NCBI GenBank assembly: GCA_027563145.1
Contig: CP071306.1
Location: forward strand, 1,178,001 to 1,242,000
DNA: 64,000 bases
Origin: Halocatena halophila
GTDB taxonomy: Archaea; Halobacteriota; Halobacteria; Halobacteriales; Haloarculaceae
Direction of reading: 5' to 3'
In this document: positions 54,727 through 63,650 of the stretch, piece by piece
How positions within the stretch are numbered: position 1 is the stretch's first letter
How the letters are laid out: each line of letters begins with the position of its first letter
Position numbers and translations under genes: made by a program
The notes under the pieces: generated by a model
What the model was told of the DNA's origin: nothing
Database searches by the model: none
Seen by the model: only the letters and a program-made list of their open reading frames with translations

Positions 54727-57408
54727 ATGACCGAGAACGCGCGTCTCACGGATTTTATTGGAGACGGCGACGCAAACCAGCGGCCGCCAGGCGAAGCAAA
54801 AGCGGTTGCTGGATCCGCTCACGGAGGGATCTCTTCGGTCGTTGATACAGCTGAATACAAATATCCCGACGCCGATGGCCAGCTCGAAATCGCCGTTACG
54901 CAGGTCGATTACACGATCGAGGGAAGTGGCGAGGATGAACGGCCGATCGTGCACGTCTTTGGCCGAACACCCACCGACCGGCTCGAACACGTTCGGGTTT
55001 GTGAATTTCGTCCATATTTTTACGTTCCAACGGAGACGCTGGAGACGCCACCGGAGTTCGAGTTCGATCGGCTCACCGGAAGCGAGGCGGGCTACGAATC
55101 GATCCGTGGAACGCCGTTGACGAAGGTGTACGGACAGACCCCACGTGATGTCGGACAGCTCCGCGATCAGTTCGACCATTATGAGGCCGACATCCTCTTT
55201 CCGAACCGGCTGCTGATCGATAAGGACATCACCAGCGGGATTCGGATTCCAGAGCGCAGAGAAGACGACGGGACGATCACGATTCACCACGAGGAGATCG
55301 AATCCTGCGAAGTTGAAGCGAATCTCAGGATCAACACGTTCGATATCGAGGTGGACGACCGCAACGGCTTTCCAGAAGACGGCGAAGAGCCGATCGTCTG
55401 TCTCTCGAGTCACGATTCCTACGACGATGAATACATCCTCTGGCTCAACGAAGACCGAGATGGCATTGCTGGACCCGACGATCTCACGGCGTACGAGCCG
55501 ATCGAAGGCTCGATCGACACAACGGTTCGTCGGTTCGACACCGAGGCGGCGATGCTCACGGCGTTTATCGAGTATATCGACGACACCGATCCCGACGTTA
55601 CCACCGGCTGGAACTTCACTGATTTCGATATGCCGTATCTGCTGGATCGACTCGAGGTTCTCGATGGGGTTCCAGCTCCCGACCAGCTCTCTCGCGTGAA
55701 CGAGGTGTGGCGCGACGACTGGCAGGGGCCGAGTGTGAAAGGGCGAGTCGTCTTTGATCTGTTGTACGGCTATAAACGCACGCAGTTTACGGAGCTCGAA
55801 TCGTACCGGTTGGATGCTGTCGGCGAGGCCGAACTCGACGTGGGCAAAGAGCGCTACCCTGGGGACATCGGCGATCTCTGGGAGGATGATCCCGAACGAC
55901 TCCTTGAGTACAACCTTCGGGACGTGGAACTCTGTGTCGAACTCGACCAAAAGCAAGGAATCATCCCGTTCTGGGAGGAGGTTGCAACCTTCGTTGGCTG
56001 TAAGCTCGAAGACGCCACAACGCCCGGCGATGCGGTCGACCTGTACATCCTGCACAAAGTGTACGGCGAGTTCGTGTTACCCTCGAAAGGCGCGGTCGAT
56101 AGCGAAGAGTACGAGGGGGGTGCGGTGTTCGATCCGATCACCGGCGTCAAAGAGATGGTGAGCGTTCTCGATCTCAAATCACTCTATCCGATGGCGATGG
56201 TGACGATCAACGCCAGCCCCGAGACGAAAGTAGGCGATGAATTCGACGGCGACACGTTCGTCGCACCGAACGGAACACAGTTTCGCACGGAGCCCGATGG
56301 CATCATTCGAGAGATGGTCGATGAGCTGCTCGACGAACGCGAGCAGAAAAAAGCGTACAGAAACGACCACGAACCCGGTACCGACGCGTACGAAATTTAC
56401 GACCGCCAGCAGATGGCCGTCAAAGTGTTGATGAACTCCCTCTACGGTGTGTTGACGTGGGAGCGGTTCCGGCTGTACGATGCCGACATGGGCGCTGCCG
56501 TCACCGCGACCGGGCGTGAAGTGATCGAACACACCCAGGATGTCGCCTCGGAGATGGGACTCGACGTCGTCTACGGTGATACAGACAGCGTGATGACAGA
56601 ATTGGGAGCGGACGTCTCGCGTGCCGAGGCGATCGAGCAGTCGTTCGAGCTGGCCGAAACGATCAACGCGTCCTACGACGAGTTCGTCAGGACCGAACTG
56701 CACGCATCGAACCACCGGTTCCAGATCGAGTTCGAGAAGCTGTATCGTCGCTTTTTCCAGGCCGGACGGAAAAAGCGCTACGCCGGACACATCGTCTGGA
56801 AAGAGGGCAAAGACGTTGACAACATCGACATCACTGGATTTGAGTACAAACGCTCGGATATCGCACAGATCACCAAAGAGGTACAACACCGCGTGATCGA
56901 GATGATCGTCACCGGCGAGGGCGACGCCTACAAAGACGACGTGATGGAGTATCTCCACGACGTTATCGATCGGTTCCAGAACGGCGAGATCAGCGTCGAC
57001 GAAGTCGGTATCCCCGGTGGGATCGGCAAGCGCCTCAACAATTACGACACTGACACCGCACACGTCCGTGGTGCGAAATACGCCAACGCCATGCTCGGGA
57101 CGAACTTCGATCGCGGCTCGAAACCAAAACGGCTCTATCTCGATCGGGTCCATCCGTCGTTTTTCCGCCGGATCGACGGCGAGATCGATCCAGACACGCG
57201 GCCGATCTACAACGAGTTCCGAACCGAGCAGGACGTGATCTGTATCGAGTACGCCGATCAACTCCCCGATGCGTTTAGTGTTGACTGGGAGACGATGCTC
57301 GAAAAAACGCTCGAAGGCCCCATTGAGCGGGTTCTCGAGGCAATCGGTATCTCCTGGGACGAAGTCAAGACCGGCCAACAACAGACCGGTCTCGGCGAGT
57401 TCATGTGA
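54727..57408 (+). CDS. polB: Family B DNA polymerase, no intein
   Basis: An 893-residue replicative polymerase with N-terminal uracil-sensing/NTD, 3'-5' exonuclease (INTFDIEVDDRNGFPEDG, GWNFTDFDMPYLLDR, EYNLRDVELCVEL) and polymerase motifs: A DLKSLYPMAMVTINASP, B KVLMNSLYGVLTWERFR, C VVYGDTDSVMTE. Many haloarchaeal polB genes carry inteins at these motifs; here all are uninterrupted. ATG at 54727 is supported by the TATA box. Neighbouring mre11-rad50 and small conserved genes form a DNA-maintenance region. Confidence 0.97.
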   Translation: MTENARLTDFIGDGDANQRPPGEAKAVAGSAHGGISSVVDTAEYKYPDADGQLEIAVTQVDYTIEGSGEDERPIVHVFGRTPTDRLEHVRVCEFRPYFYVPTETLETPPEFEFDRLTGSEAGYESIRGTPLTKVYGQTPRDVGQLRDQFDHYEADILFPNRLLIDKDITSGIRIPERREDDGTITIHHEEIESCEVEANLRINTFDIEVDDRNGFPEDGEEPIVCLSSHDSYDDEYILWLNEDRDGIAGPDDLTAYEPIEGSIDTTVRRFDTEAAMLTAFIEYIDDTDPDVTTGWNFTDFDMPYLLDRLEVLDGVPAPDQLSRVNEVWRDDWQGPSVKGRVVFDLLYGYKRTQFTELESYRLDAVGEAELDVGKERYPGDIGDLWEDDPERLLEYNLRDVELCVELDQKQGIIPFWEEVATFVGCKLEDATTPGDAVDLYILHKVYGEFVLPSKGAVDSEEYEGGAVFDPITGVKEMVSVLDLKSLYPMAMVTINASPETKVGDEFDGDTFVAPNGTQFRTEPDGIIREMVDELLDEREQKKAYRNDHEPGTDAYEIYDRQQMAVKVLMNSLYGVLTWERFRLYDADMGAAVTATGREVIEHTQDVASEMGLDVVYGDTDSVMTELGADVSRAEAIEQSFELAETINASYDEFVRTELHASNHRFQIEFEKLYRRFFQAGRKKRYAGHIVWKEGKDVDNIDITGFEYKRSDIAQITKEVQHRVIEMIVTGEGDAYKDDVMEYLHDVIDRFQNGEISVDEVGIPGGIGKRLNNYDTDTAHVRGAKYANAMLGTNFDRGSKPKRLYLDRVHPSFFRRIDGEIDPDTRPIYNEFRTEQDVICIEYADQLPDAFSVDWETMLEKTLEGPIERVLEAIGISWDEVKTGQQQTGLGEFM

Positions 57409-57411
57409 GTA

Positions 57412-57987
57412 TCAGGCGTTGCTGAAAAATCCCGCGCGTTTTGCCTCCTCGTCGTCGGTTCCCCACGGTGGATCGAACTCCTCGATCGAGAGCTGTGGCA
57501 AATGCTTCGCACAGTGGATGTACGCCTCATCGATCTCTATTACGACCCAGGATTTCGTCCGGTCGGGCGGATCAAACGCACCGGGAGCTGATTCCTGAAT
57601 CGTTGCCCGCCCGTTGATATGCAACCCGACGGTCGTCTCCCACCAGTCGACGAACAGCATCGACGCGTGGGGATTCTCGAGAATATTGCCAAGCGACGCG
57701 TGGACACCGTTGCCACGGAGCTCCGGATACGCAACCGTCTGCTCGTCAACCACCCGGACGAACCCCTGTGGACCAAGCCGTGGCGAACAGTCCGTGTGCC
57801 CGTTTTCGTCCGCCGTCGAGAGGAAAAACAGGATTCGCTCCGCGATGAACGAGCGCATCACGTCGTTCAACCGGTCGTGCATCGCATTCTCGTAAAACGA
57901 CAGCGCCCGCCCCGTCGTCTCGAACCGATCCTGCAAGTCGTGTTCACCATCACTCCCGGGTAATGACCCCTTCCCCGAATCTGTCAT
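57412..57987 (-). CDS. Pyridoxamine 5'-phosphate oxidase-like flavin/F420 split-barrel protein
   Basis: A 191-residue split-barrel protein of the PNPOx-like family: FIAERILFFLSTADENGHTD, CSPRLGPQGFVRVVDEQTVA and MLFVDWWETTVGLHINGRA. These bind FMN, haem or F420; cofactor and substrate unknown. CofD at 62628 makes an F420 link conceivable only. Converges on polB with three bases between stops. Confidence 0.87.
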   Translation of the reverse strand: MTDSGKGSLPGSDGEHDLQDRFETTGRALSFYENAMHDRLNDVMRSFIAERILFFLSTADENGHTDCSPRLGPQGFVRVVDEQTVAYPELRGNGVHASLGNILENPHASMLFVDWWETTVGLHINGRATIQESAPGAFDPPDRTKSWVVIEIDEAYIHCAKHLPQLSIEEFDPPWGTDDEEAKRAGFFSNA

Positions 57988-58007
57988 GGATTAATTACCA
58001 AATAGAA

Positions 58008-58017
58008 GAATAAAAGA
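58008..58017 (-). promoter_or_regulatory. TATA-like box for the split-barrel gene
   Basis: On the minus strand TCTTTTATTC is centred about 25 bases before the ATG at 57987. Confidence 0.5.
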
Positions 58018-58036
58018 TTATGGTACAGTTATCGAC

Positions 58037-59071
58037 CTACAGCCAGCCCTGATTCAACAACAGTTCGCCATTGAGCACGCTCGCACCGGCCGCCCCTCGA
58101 ATCGTATTGTGTGAAAGACAGTTGTACTGAACACCGCCCGCAGTAGACCGAAAGCCGCCGGCGGTGACGGCCATTCCATTGCCCCGGAGTCGGTCGAGTC
58201 GTGGCTGTGGCCGATCGGGATCATCACAGACCTCGATCAGCTGCTCGGGGGAGCTCGCCAGTGAGAGCGATGGATACTCTGTCATCGTTGTGGCTGCCTC
58301 CTCGGGAGTGAGCTCGTCGTCAGTGTCAACCCAGACGTTTTCGAGATGACCATCGATCGTTGGAATGCGGTTGCACGATGCGGCAACCTCCATATCGTGC
58401 CAGTCGATTTCGGCTCCATCAAACGTTCCCAGGAGTTTTCTGGCCTCGCGCTCCATTTTCTGTTCTTCGCCCCCAATGTGTGGGATGGCGTTGTCGATGA
58501 TTTCCATCGAGCTGACCCCAGAGTAGCCGGCTCCGGAGACGGCCTGTAGCGTCGAGACGGTGACAGACTGGATGTCGAACCGATCGAGGGCCGCAAGCGT
58601 CGGCACCATGGTGATCGTCGAGCAGTTGGGATTTTTCACCAGCGCGCCGTCCCAGCCGCGTTCGTCGCGCTGAACTTCGAGCACGTCGAGGTGTTCGGCG
58701 TTCACCTCCGGAATCGTCAACGGGACGTCGGGCGCCGTTCGATCGTTCGAGGAGTTCGAGGAAACGACGTATCCGGCGTTACACAGTTCGGGTTCTACTC
58801 GCTCACCAACGCTCGATGGGAGCGAAGAAAACAACAGATCGACATCGTCATCGATTGCATCGGGAGTGGTCTCACTCACGGTCATCGTTGCGATGTCGTC
58901 GGGAATCGGTGCGTCAACGCGCCATTTCGCCACGTCACGGTACGGATGTCCCGCGCTTTGTTCGCTCGCCGTTAGCGTGGTAATCTCGAACTCGGGATGA
59001 GGATCGAGGAGCTGGATCAACCGCTGCCCTACCGCCCCCGTTGCGCCCAAAATGCCTGCAGTGACAGTCAT
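58037..59071 (-). CDS. asd: Aspartate-semialdehyde dehydrogenase
   Basis: A 344-residue enzyme reducing aspartyl phosphate to aspartate semialdehyde in the Lys/Thr/Met pathway. Nucleotide loop GILGATGAVGQRLIQLL, catalytic cysteine in VKNPNCSTITMVPTL, substrate region VSGAGYSGVSSMEII and C-terminal NTIRGAAGASVLNGELLL. It is the archaeal/fungal type. ATG at 59071 gives the standard N terminus (the frame is open further upstream but uninformative). With the threonine synthase-like gene at 43481 it belongs to the same pathway area, though unlinked. Confidence 0.93.
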   Translation of the reverse strand: MTVTAGILGATGAVGQRLIQLLDPHPEFEITTLTASEQSAGHPYRDVAKWRVDAPIPDDIATMTVSETTPDAIDDDVDLLFSSLPSSVGERVEPELCNAGYVVSSNSSNDRTAPDVPLTIPEVNAEHLDVLEVQRDERGWDGALVKNPNCSTITMVPTLAALDRFDIQSVTVSTLQAVSGAGYSGVSSMEIIDNAIPHIGGEEQKMEREARKLLGTFDGAEIDWHDMEVAASCNRIPTIDGHLENVWVDTDDELTPEEAATTMTEYPSLSLASSPEQLIEVCDDPDRPQPRLDRLRGNGMAVTAGGFRSTAGGVQYNCLSHNTIRGAAGASVLNGELLLNQGWL

Positions 59072-59130
59072 TGCCAACACTGGGGGATGGACACTCAAAA
59101 ACCGTTGTGTTCCATGCAATTCGACGGTAT

Positions 59131-60072
59131 TCACTCCGGTGGCAGATCCTCGTAGGTCGCTAGCAGCGTCTCGGCCACGGGTGCGGGCTCGATCCGATAG
59201 GTCAAACACTCGAGTGGAGCGATCGATTCGAGGAGCCGGGCAGGCGGGCCAGTGTAGAGAAACGAACAGGTCGTGGCCGCCACTGGTGGCGTCTCAGGCC
59301 CACTCCCTGCCGGTGGTGGCACTTCAGTGTCGTGACTGACGAAATTCTCGATCTGAAGGCGATCGAAGGCCGTCATGTCGGTCTCTCGTTCGACGGTGAT
59401 CGACACCTGTTTTGCAGTGGTAAACGGGAGCGATGCGGGCGTTTCGGTCCGGATCCGACGACCCGACCAGAGGACGGCAATGCGATCACAGAGTCTGACC
59501 ATGCTGTCTACCGATCGAGATGAGAGCAACACGGTCGTCCCGCGGCGGCGCTCTTCGTCGATGAATCCGACGATCCGCTGGCGGGTGACCGGATCGACAC
59601 CAGTCGTTGGTTCGTCGAGAATCGCCACCGATGGGTCGTGCATGAATGCCACCACGAGCGCGAGGAGTCGCTGCTCGCGTGGACCCAGCGCATGGATTCG
59701 GCGGTCCTCTTCGAGGCCGAACCGCTCGATTAACACGTCCCGGCGGTCGCCACCGTGCACCGCCTCGTGTGCGTCGAGAATCTGTCCGATCGATGCGCGA
59801 TCGTCGTAGCCGGGCGTGGCGGGCACGTACCCGATCTCATCGGTTACCTCCCGCCGGCCGCGTTCGCTGTGAACGTCACAGCCAAGCACTCGAGTCGTTC
59901 CCGTCCTGGGCGATTGAAACCCCAGAATCGTTCGGATCGTCGTCGTCTTGCCGGCTCCCTGCGGGCCGAGCAATCCGAACGCCTCGCCCGAATCGACCGA
60001 AAACGACAGCGAATCAATCCCGACATCGTTACCGTACTCCGTGGTTATCCCCTCGACCTCAATGACTCCCAT
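59131..60072 (-). CDS. Orphan ABC-type ATPase with altered signature and H-loop
   Basis: A 313-residue ABC ATPase. Walker A GPQGAGKTTTIRTIL (36-43) and Walker B VAILDEPTTGVDPVT are intact, but the signature LSGGQ is LGPREQ (129-134), and the H-loop SSH is LLSSRSVDSMVRLC with Arg186 instead of His. A C-terminal domain of about 100 residues (VSITVERETDMTAFDRLQIE) follows. No permease gene is adjacent. It may bind but hardly hydrolyse ATP, or work as a non-classical partner. ATG at 60072. Confidence 0.85.
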   Translation of the reverse strand: MGVIEVEGITTEYGNDVGIDSLSFSVDSGEAFGLLGPQGAGKTTTIRTILGFQSPRTGTTRVLGCDVHSERGRREVTDEIGYVPATPGYDDRASIGQILDAHEAVHGGDRRDVLIERFGLEEDRRIHALGPREQRLLALVVAFMHDPSVAILDEPTTGVDPVTRQRIVGFIDEERRRGTTVLLSSRSVDSMVRLCDRIAVLWSGRRIRTETPASLPFTTAKQVSITVERETDMTAFDRLQIENFVSHDTEVPPPAGSGPETPPVAATTCSFLYTGPPARLLESIAPLECLTYRIEPAPVAETLLATYEDLPPE

Positions 60073-60181
60073 ACCGAGAACGCCGGCAACCAATCGCAAA
60101 GAATCTTTATATTATTTCGTAAGAACACGCGCGAAGGCAGCAACTGGACAGCTTCTGTGCGTCACGGTGAAAACTATCCGA

Positions 60182-60370
60182 TTATTGGGCAGGCGTCGCC
60201 TGTTTTCGGGTGATGTAGCCCGCAATCCGGTTGCGAACTGATTTTGATTCGATGTTTGTGAGTTCTGTGACGAGATCTTTGTTGCGCTCGAAGTCGTCGT
60301 CAAACGCTTCAGCGTAGCGCTCGAGCAGAATTGTCGCCGTTTTCTTGACGTAGGCGGGTTTGATGGCCAT
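60182..60370 (-). CDS. rps17e: 30S ribosomal protein S17e
   Basis: A 62-residue ribosomal protein: MAIKPAYVKKTATILLERYA and NIESKSVRNRIAGYITRKQ are diagnostic. A clear TATA-like element (60393-60402, minus strand) gives it a promoter of its own. Confidence 0.96.
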   Translation of the reverse strand: MAIKPAYVKKTATILLERYAEAFDDDFERNKDLVTELTNIESKSVRNRIAGYITRKQATPAQ

Positions 60371-60392
60371 AGGATCGATTCTCGTTCACGCG

Positions 60393-60402
60393 GCTAAAAA
60401 GG
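60393..60402 (-). promoter_or_regulatory. TATA-like box for rps17e
   Basis: On the minus strand CCTTTTTAGC is centred about 27 bases before the S17e ATG at 60370. Confidence 0.5.
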
Positions 60403-60464
60403 TTCGTTTCGTGGCGGTTCGAAACGGGCAGTGCCAACGGTTGTCAGTCGAATATCAAGGGTCG

Positions 60465-61034
60465 TCAGTCGAGTGCCAATCCGTCGACGAGCGATGTGAA
60501 CCGCTTCCAGGCGGCTCGTTCTCGCGGGCCACCACATCGTTCGACGACATCCTTTGCGTGTTCGATACGCGCAACGATCGCGTCGTTGTCATACTCCGGA
60601 ACGCCGAGTCTCGAGGCTCCAACGGTTGCCTCGATGATTGCGTAGTAGCCGCGATTGGTCGTTGGAACGCGCTCGGTTTCGATCCGTGCTTCGAGCGGCT
60701 CAAGATGCCAGCGCTCGAACTCGTCGGTCGTTTCGATCGAGGTGGCCGAAACACGTACCCACGCGTCAGCACTGTCGAGAATTGGATTGTGATCCGTCCG
60801 GCGCGAGCAGGCGGCTTCGACGAAATCCACCGGATCCTGTGTGAACTGGACGATGCCTTCGCCGGTTGCGTGAAAGCCTCTCCGGGTCCGTGTGTGTCCC
60901 CACGTTTTTGCCGTCACGGATTCGCCGTCAAACAGCCCCAGCGCGGCCACGTTCCATCGACCATCCGGCCGTTGGGTCGTGACGATCGTCTCAGTGACGC
61001 CCGAAAGCGCCACCGGCCAGCCATCTGCCGTCAC
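60465..61034 (-). CDS. DUF447-family protein
   Basis: A 189-residue protein of the DUF447 family: VTETIVTTQRPDGRWNVAAL, GIVQFTQDPVDFVEAACSRR and a conserved acidic N-terminal half that resembles a flavin-reductase-like split barrel. A GTG start overlaps the CitG-like gene by four bases. DUF447 genes occur in methanogens and methylotrophs near one-carbon cofactor genes; a pathway in haloarchaea is unknown. Confidence 0.87.
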   Translation of the reverse strand: MTADGWPVALSGVTETIVTTQRPDGRWNVAALGLFDGESVTAKTWGHTRTRRGFHATGEGIVQFTQDPVDFVEAACSRRTDHNPILDSADAWVRVSATSIETTDEFERWHLEPLEARIETERVPTTNRGYYAIIEATVGASRLGVPEYDNDAIVARIEHAKDVVERCGGPRERAAWKRFTSLVDGLALD

Positions 61035-61873
61035 ACCGAAAGCCCCCGTTCAAGCGCGATATAGAGCCCTGCGGCGATGATGTCGGCGGTAGCGCCGGGA
61101 TTGATTCCTGCAGTTACCAGTTCGTCGGCCAGCCGCTCTGGGTCGAGATCGCCGTTTCTGGCGGCTTGTGCCCGCTCCATCACGTCGATTGCCGTTTGTT
61201 GGTCATGTTTCGTTTCGACGAACGAGTCTGGTCGCTCTGCGAGCAGCTCCAGATACGTTGTGGCCGCCCGGTCGGCGACCGGCCCCGATTGTTCGGCGAG
61301 CGAATCGGCCACGCGAAAGGAGTCTTCGAAGCCGGTCGTCCACTCTCTGGCCACAAGATCGCCGGGGACGCTTAGTTCCATCACATCGTAGAGTGTGCGT
61401 TCACGCGCTCTAATAGCCGACTCGGCGGCTGCCCCGCGGCGAACGTCGAGTGCGTCGAGATCGTCCGGTGGATCCGCAACCGCAACCTCGACGTGTTCGA
61501 ACGCGCGGTAGAAATCGACGGCATCCTCAACGGTCGTGCTCGTCACCGTTTCAGTCACGCGCTTTGGCCCCAGTTCCTCGGTGGTGTCTTTGGCGGTCGT
61601 ACAGACCAGAGGGATGACCAGTAACAGCGCTCCGAACTGGGTGTTGCCACCGCTCTGATTTGCCATCCCGACGACGCTTCGCTCGAACGATCGTCCGACG
61701 GCACCGCCGTTCTGGGCCAGTCGAAGGCCACCCATAGCGCTGACGGCCCCGGCCACGAACTGTTCGAACCGCAAATCATCGTACTCGTGTGTTCGATCGA
61801 CGTTGCCCGGTTTCGGCGTGCCAGTTACTTCTAACAACAGGGCGAGCTGGGCGTTTTGTGCCGGCGATCTCAT
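61031..61873 (-). CDS. Triphosphoribosyl-dephospho-CoA synthase-like (CitG-like) protein
   Basis: A 280-residue CitG/MdcB-family protein: LEVTGTPKPGNVDRTHEYDD is the conserved start region and VTAGINPGATADIIAAGLYI the conserved end. Classical CitG makes a prosthetic-group precursor for citrate lyase, but no citrate lyase genes are here, so a different substrate is likely. It overlaps both the Dus-like gene and DUF447 by four bases. Confidence 0.88.
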   Translation of the reverse strand: MRSPAQNAQLALLLEVTGTPKPGNVDRTHEYDDLRFEQFVAGAVSAMGGLRLAQNGGAVGRSFERSVVGMANQSGGNTQFGALLLVIPLVCTTAKDTTEELGPKRVTETVTSTTVEDAVDFYRAFEHVEVAVADPPDDLDALDVRRGAAAESAIRARERTLYDVMELSVPGDLVAREWTTGFEDSFRVADSLAEQSGPVADRAATTYLELLAERPDSFVETKHDQQTAIDVMERAQAARNGDLDPERLADELVTAGINPGATADIIAAGLYIALERGLSV

Positions 61874-62628
61874 CGCTTTCGACTCCCTTCGGTCCCAACC
61901 CACTCGGTCGTTGCGTTCTTTACGCGAGACAGGACTGCTGGCGAATCACTCGGGCGGCCCACGCTCACGGCATCCGCCCCGAGCTCGAAATAGGTGCGGA
62001 CCGACCGGCGGTCTCTAACGCCGTTGTTTGCGATCACGGCAAGCGGTGTGGCGGTTGCCACCCGTTCGATAGCGTCGGGCGAGTCCATCGCATCGAGATG
62101 GAACAACTCGCCGCCGGCCGCGTAGACGGCTTTTGCAGTGGCTTTGAGATCGACAGCGGGGAGTTCAGCGCGGGCTTTCACACTCACTGTTGCGCCGGTC
62201 TGCGCTGCACACTCGACGAACGCACGGAGGCGCTCGGTGTCAGCAAGCAGCGTTTCTCCCGCACCGACCGCACAGAGCTCGTCCTGTCTGCAGTGGGCGT
62301 TGATCTCTACGATCGCGTCGTGGTCCCGACAGATGGCCGCTACGGCTTCGATCGGCTCTGGAGTCGTGCTCCGGACGTTGACCCCGGGAGTGAGTGGTGT
62401 GTCAGCGAGCTGTGTGAGCTGTTCGTCGATGAACGCGATCGGATCGTCGGGGAGAAACTCCGATCGATCGCGCTCAAGGAGCTTTCGCGCTCCGGCTTGC
62501 GTTTTCGCATCGATCGCAATCCCACCGAGCATCGCGGCCCCAACGTACGGTGCAGCCGCCTTTGCCCAGTCGGCGTCGGACTCACCGCTCAAACTCGCTG
62601 CAACGACCCGAGGCGAGAAATCGAGCAC
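61870..62628 (-). CDS. Dihydrouridine synthase-like TIM-barrel protein
   Basis: A 252-residue flavoprotein-fold protein. The Dus-like central motif is IVEINAHCRQDELCAVGAGE followed by TLL: the cysteine is kept but the usual GCP is HCR. Phosphate-binding end motif VIANNGVRDRRSV and GADAVSVGRPSDSP are present. Such archaeal proteins are annotated tRNA-dihydrouridine synthases, but the missing tRNA-binding C-terminal helical domain (total length far below the usual 310-340) suggests a small-molecule substrate. The GTG start overlaps the cofD stop by one base. Confidence 0.8.
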   Translation of the reverse strand: MLDFSPRVVAASLSGESDADWAKAAAPYVGAAMLGGIAIDAKTQAGARKLLERDRSEFLPDDPIAFIDEQLTQLADTPLTPGVNVRSTTPEPIEAVAAICRDHDAIVEINAHCRQDELCAVGAGETLLADTERLRAFVECAAQTGATVSVKARAELPAVDLKATAKAVYAAGGELFHLDAMDSPDAIERVATATPLAVIANNGVRDRRSVRTYFELGADAVSVGRPSDSPAVLSRVKNATTEWVGTEGSRKR

Positions 62629-63650
62629 TATTGCTCACCTGCTGGTGTGTGCATTTCCGATTCGACGCGGTCGATTGCCGTCTTGAGGGCCTGACAGACG
62701 CGTTTCGTGTCATCGGGGCTATCAAGCGTGGTGTCGGTGTGAACCGTCGGTCGGTCAAATTCGGTCGGATCCTCCTCGTCGAGAACAAAGGCGTCGGCAA
62801 ACGAGTAGGCCTCCCCAACGCCGGCAGTGCTGGCCTCGTACCCGGTTGCCCGCATGAGTTTGTCCGCCGGCCCGGAAAACAGTCGCTCGCCCACGAACGG
62901 CGACACCGCTACGACCGTGGTCCGTTCCAGTGCGCGTTCGAACGATTCCATCGCAACCATCGGTCCGATCGAAGTGATCGGATTCGATGGGCCGATCACC
63001 ACCGGCTCCTCGAGCGCCGAGCGGACCGCCGCCGTCGGTTCGGCCTTGCCAGCACCACGGTACTCGACCGCGGTTACCGTCGGCGTCCCACCGTTTGCAA
63101 CCCAGAACTCCTGGAAATGCTGGTGTCCTTCGGGCGTGTGGAGTATCGTCGCCACGGGATCGTCGCTCATCGGCAAAATCGTCCGCTCGACGCCAAGTGC
63201 GTCGGCGAGCGTTTGTGTCACCGCCGTTAGCGTTTCTCCCTCTCTGAGGAGCCCGGCACGGAGCAGGTGGATCGCTCGGTCCTGATCGCCGATTTCCATG
63301 AATTCGCTCACACCCGAAAATCGCCGCCAGTTGGCAATTGCAGGGCCGTCCGTCTGCTGGTCGTCTGGGAGATAGCGTGGCGCATCTCCGAGACCGGCCT
63401 CGCTTCGTAGCGCTCCGAGCGCGTCGTGGGTTTCGGTACTGTCGTCGGCAATCCCCCACCACCGCTCCTGGTCGAGACAATCGCCGTCGAGAAACAGCAT
63501 GGTGTCAACGTCCGGTGAGACGAACGCACCACCCAGGGCAACGTCGTCGCCAGTGTTTGCGATCACCGTCGTTTCTGCCGGGTCGAAAACCGACTCTGCA
63601 CCGCGGAGTAGCTTTGGCGTCCCCGTTCCTCCGGCCAAAAACGTCGTCAT
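62628..63650 (-). CDS. cofD: 2-phospho-L-lactate transferase CofD
   Basis: A 340-residue enzyme of coenzyme F420 biosynthesis that joins a lactyl/phosphoenolpyruvyl-type group to the deazaflavin FO. Key regions: [40 protein letters not shown] and [23 protein letters not shown]-like element precedes the ATG at 63650. It opens a four-gene unit with the Dus-like, CitG-like and DUF447 genes. Confidence 0.94.
   Translation of the reverse strand: MTTFLAGGTGTPKLLRGAESVFDPAETTVIANTGDDVALGGAFVSPDVDTMLFLDGDCLDQERWWGIADDSTETHDALGALRSEAGLGDAPRYLPDDQQTDGPAIANWRRFSGVSEFMEIGDQDRAIHLLRAGLLREGETLTAVTQTLADALGVERTILPMSDDPVATILHTPEGHQHFQEFWVANGGTPTVTAVEYRGAGKAEPTAAVRSALEEPVVIGPSNPITSIGPMVAMESFERALERTTVVAVSPFVGERLFSGPADKLMRATGYEASTAGVGEAYSFADAFVLDEEDPTEFDRPTVHTDTTLDSPDDTKRVCQALKTAIDRVESEMHTPAGEQ

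Noticed and set aside
54664-57381. Two very long open frames (463 and 400 codons) on the minus strand across polB
   Set aside because: They are complementary to a recognised DNA polymerase with all motifs. Their products have no recognisable domain, and GC-rich genes often have long open antisense frames.
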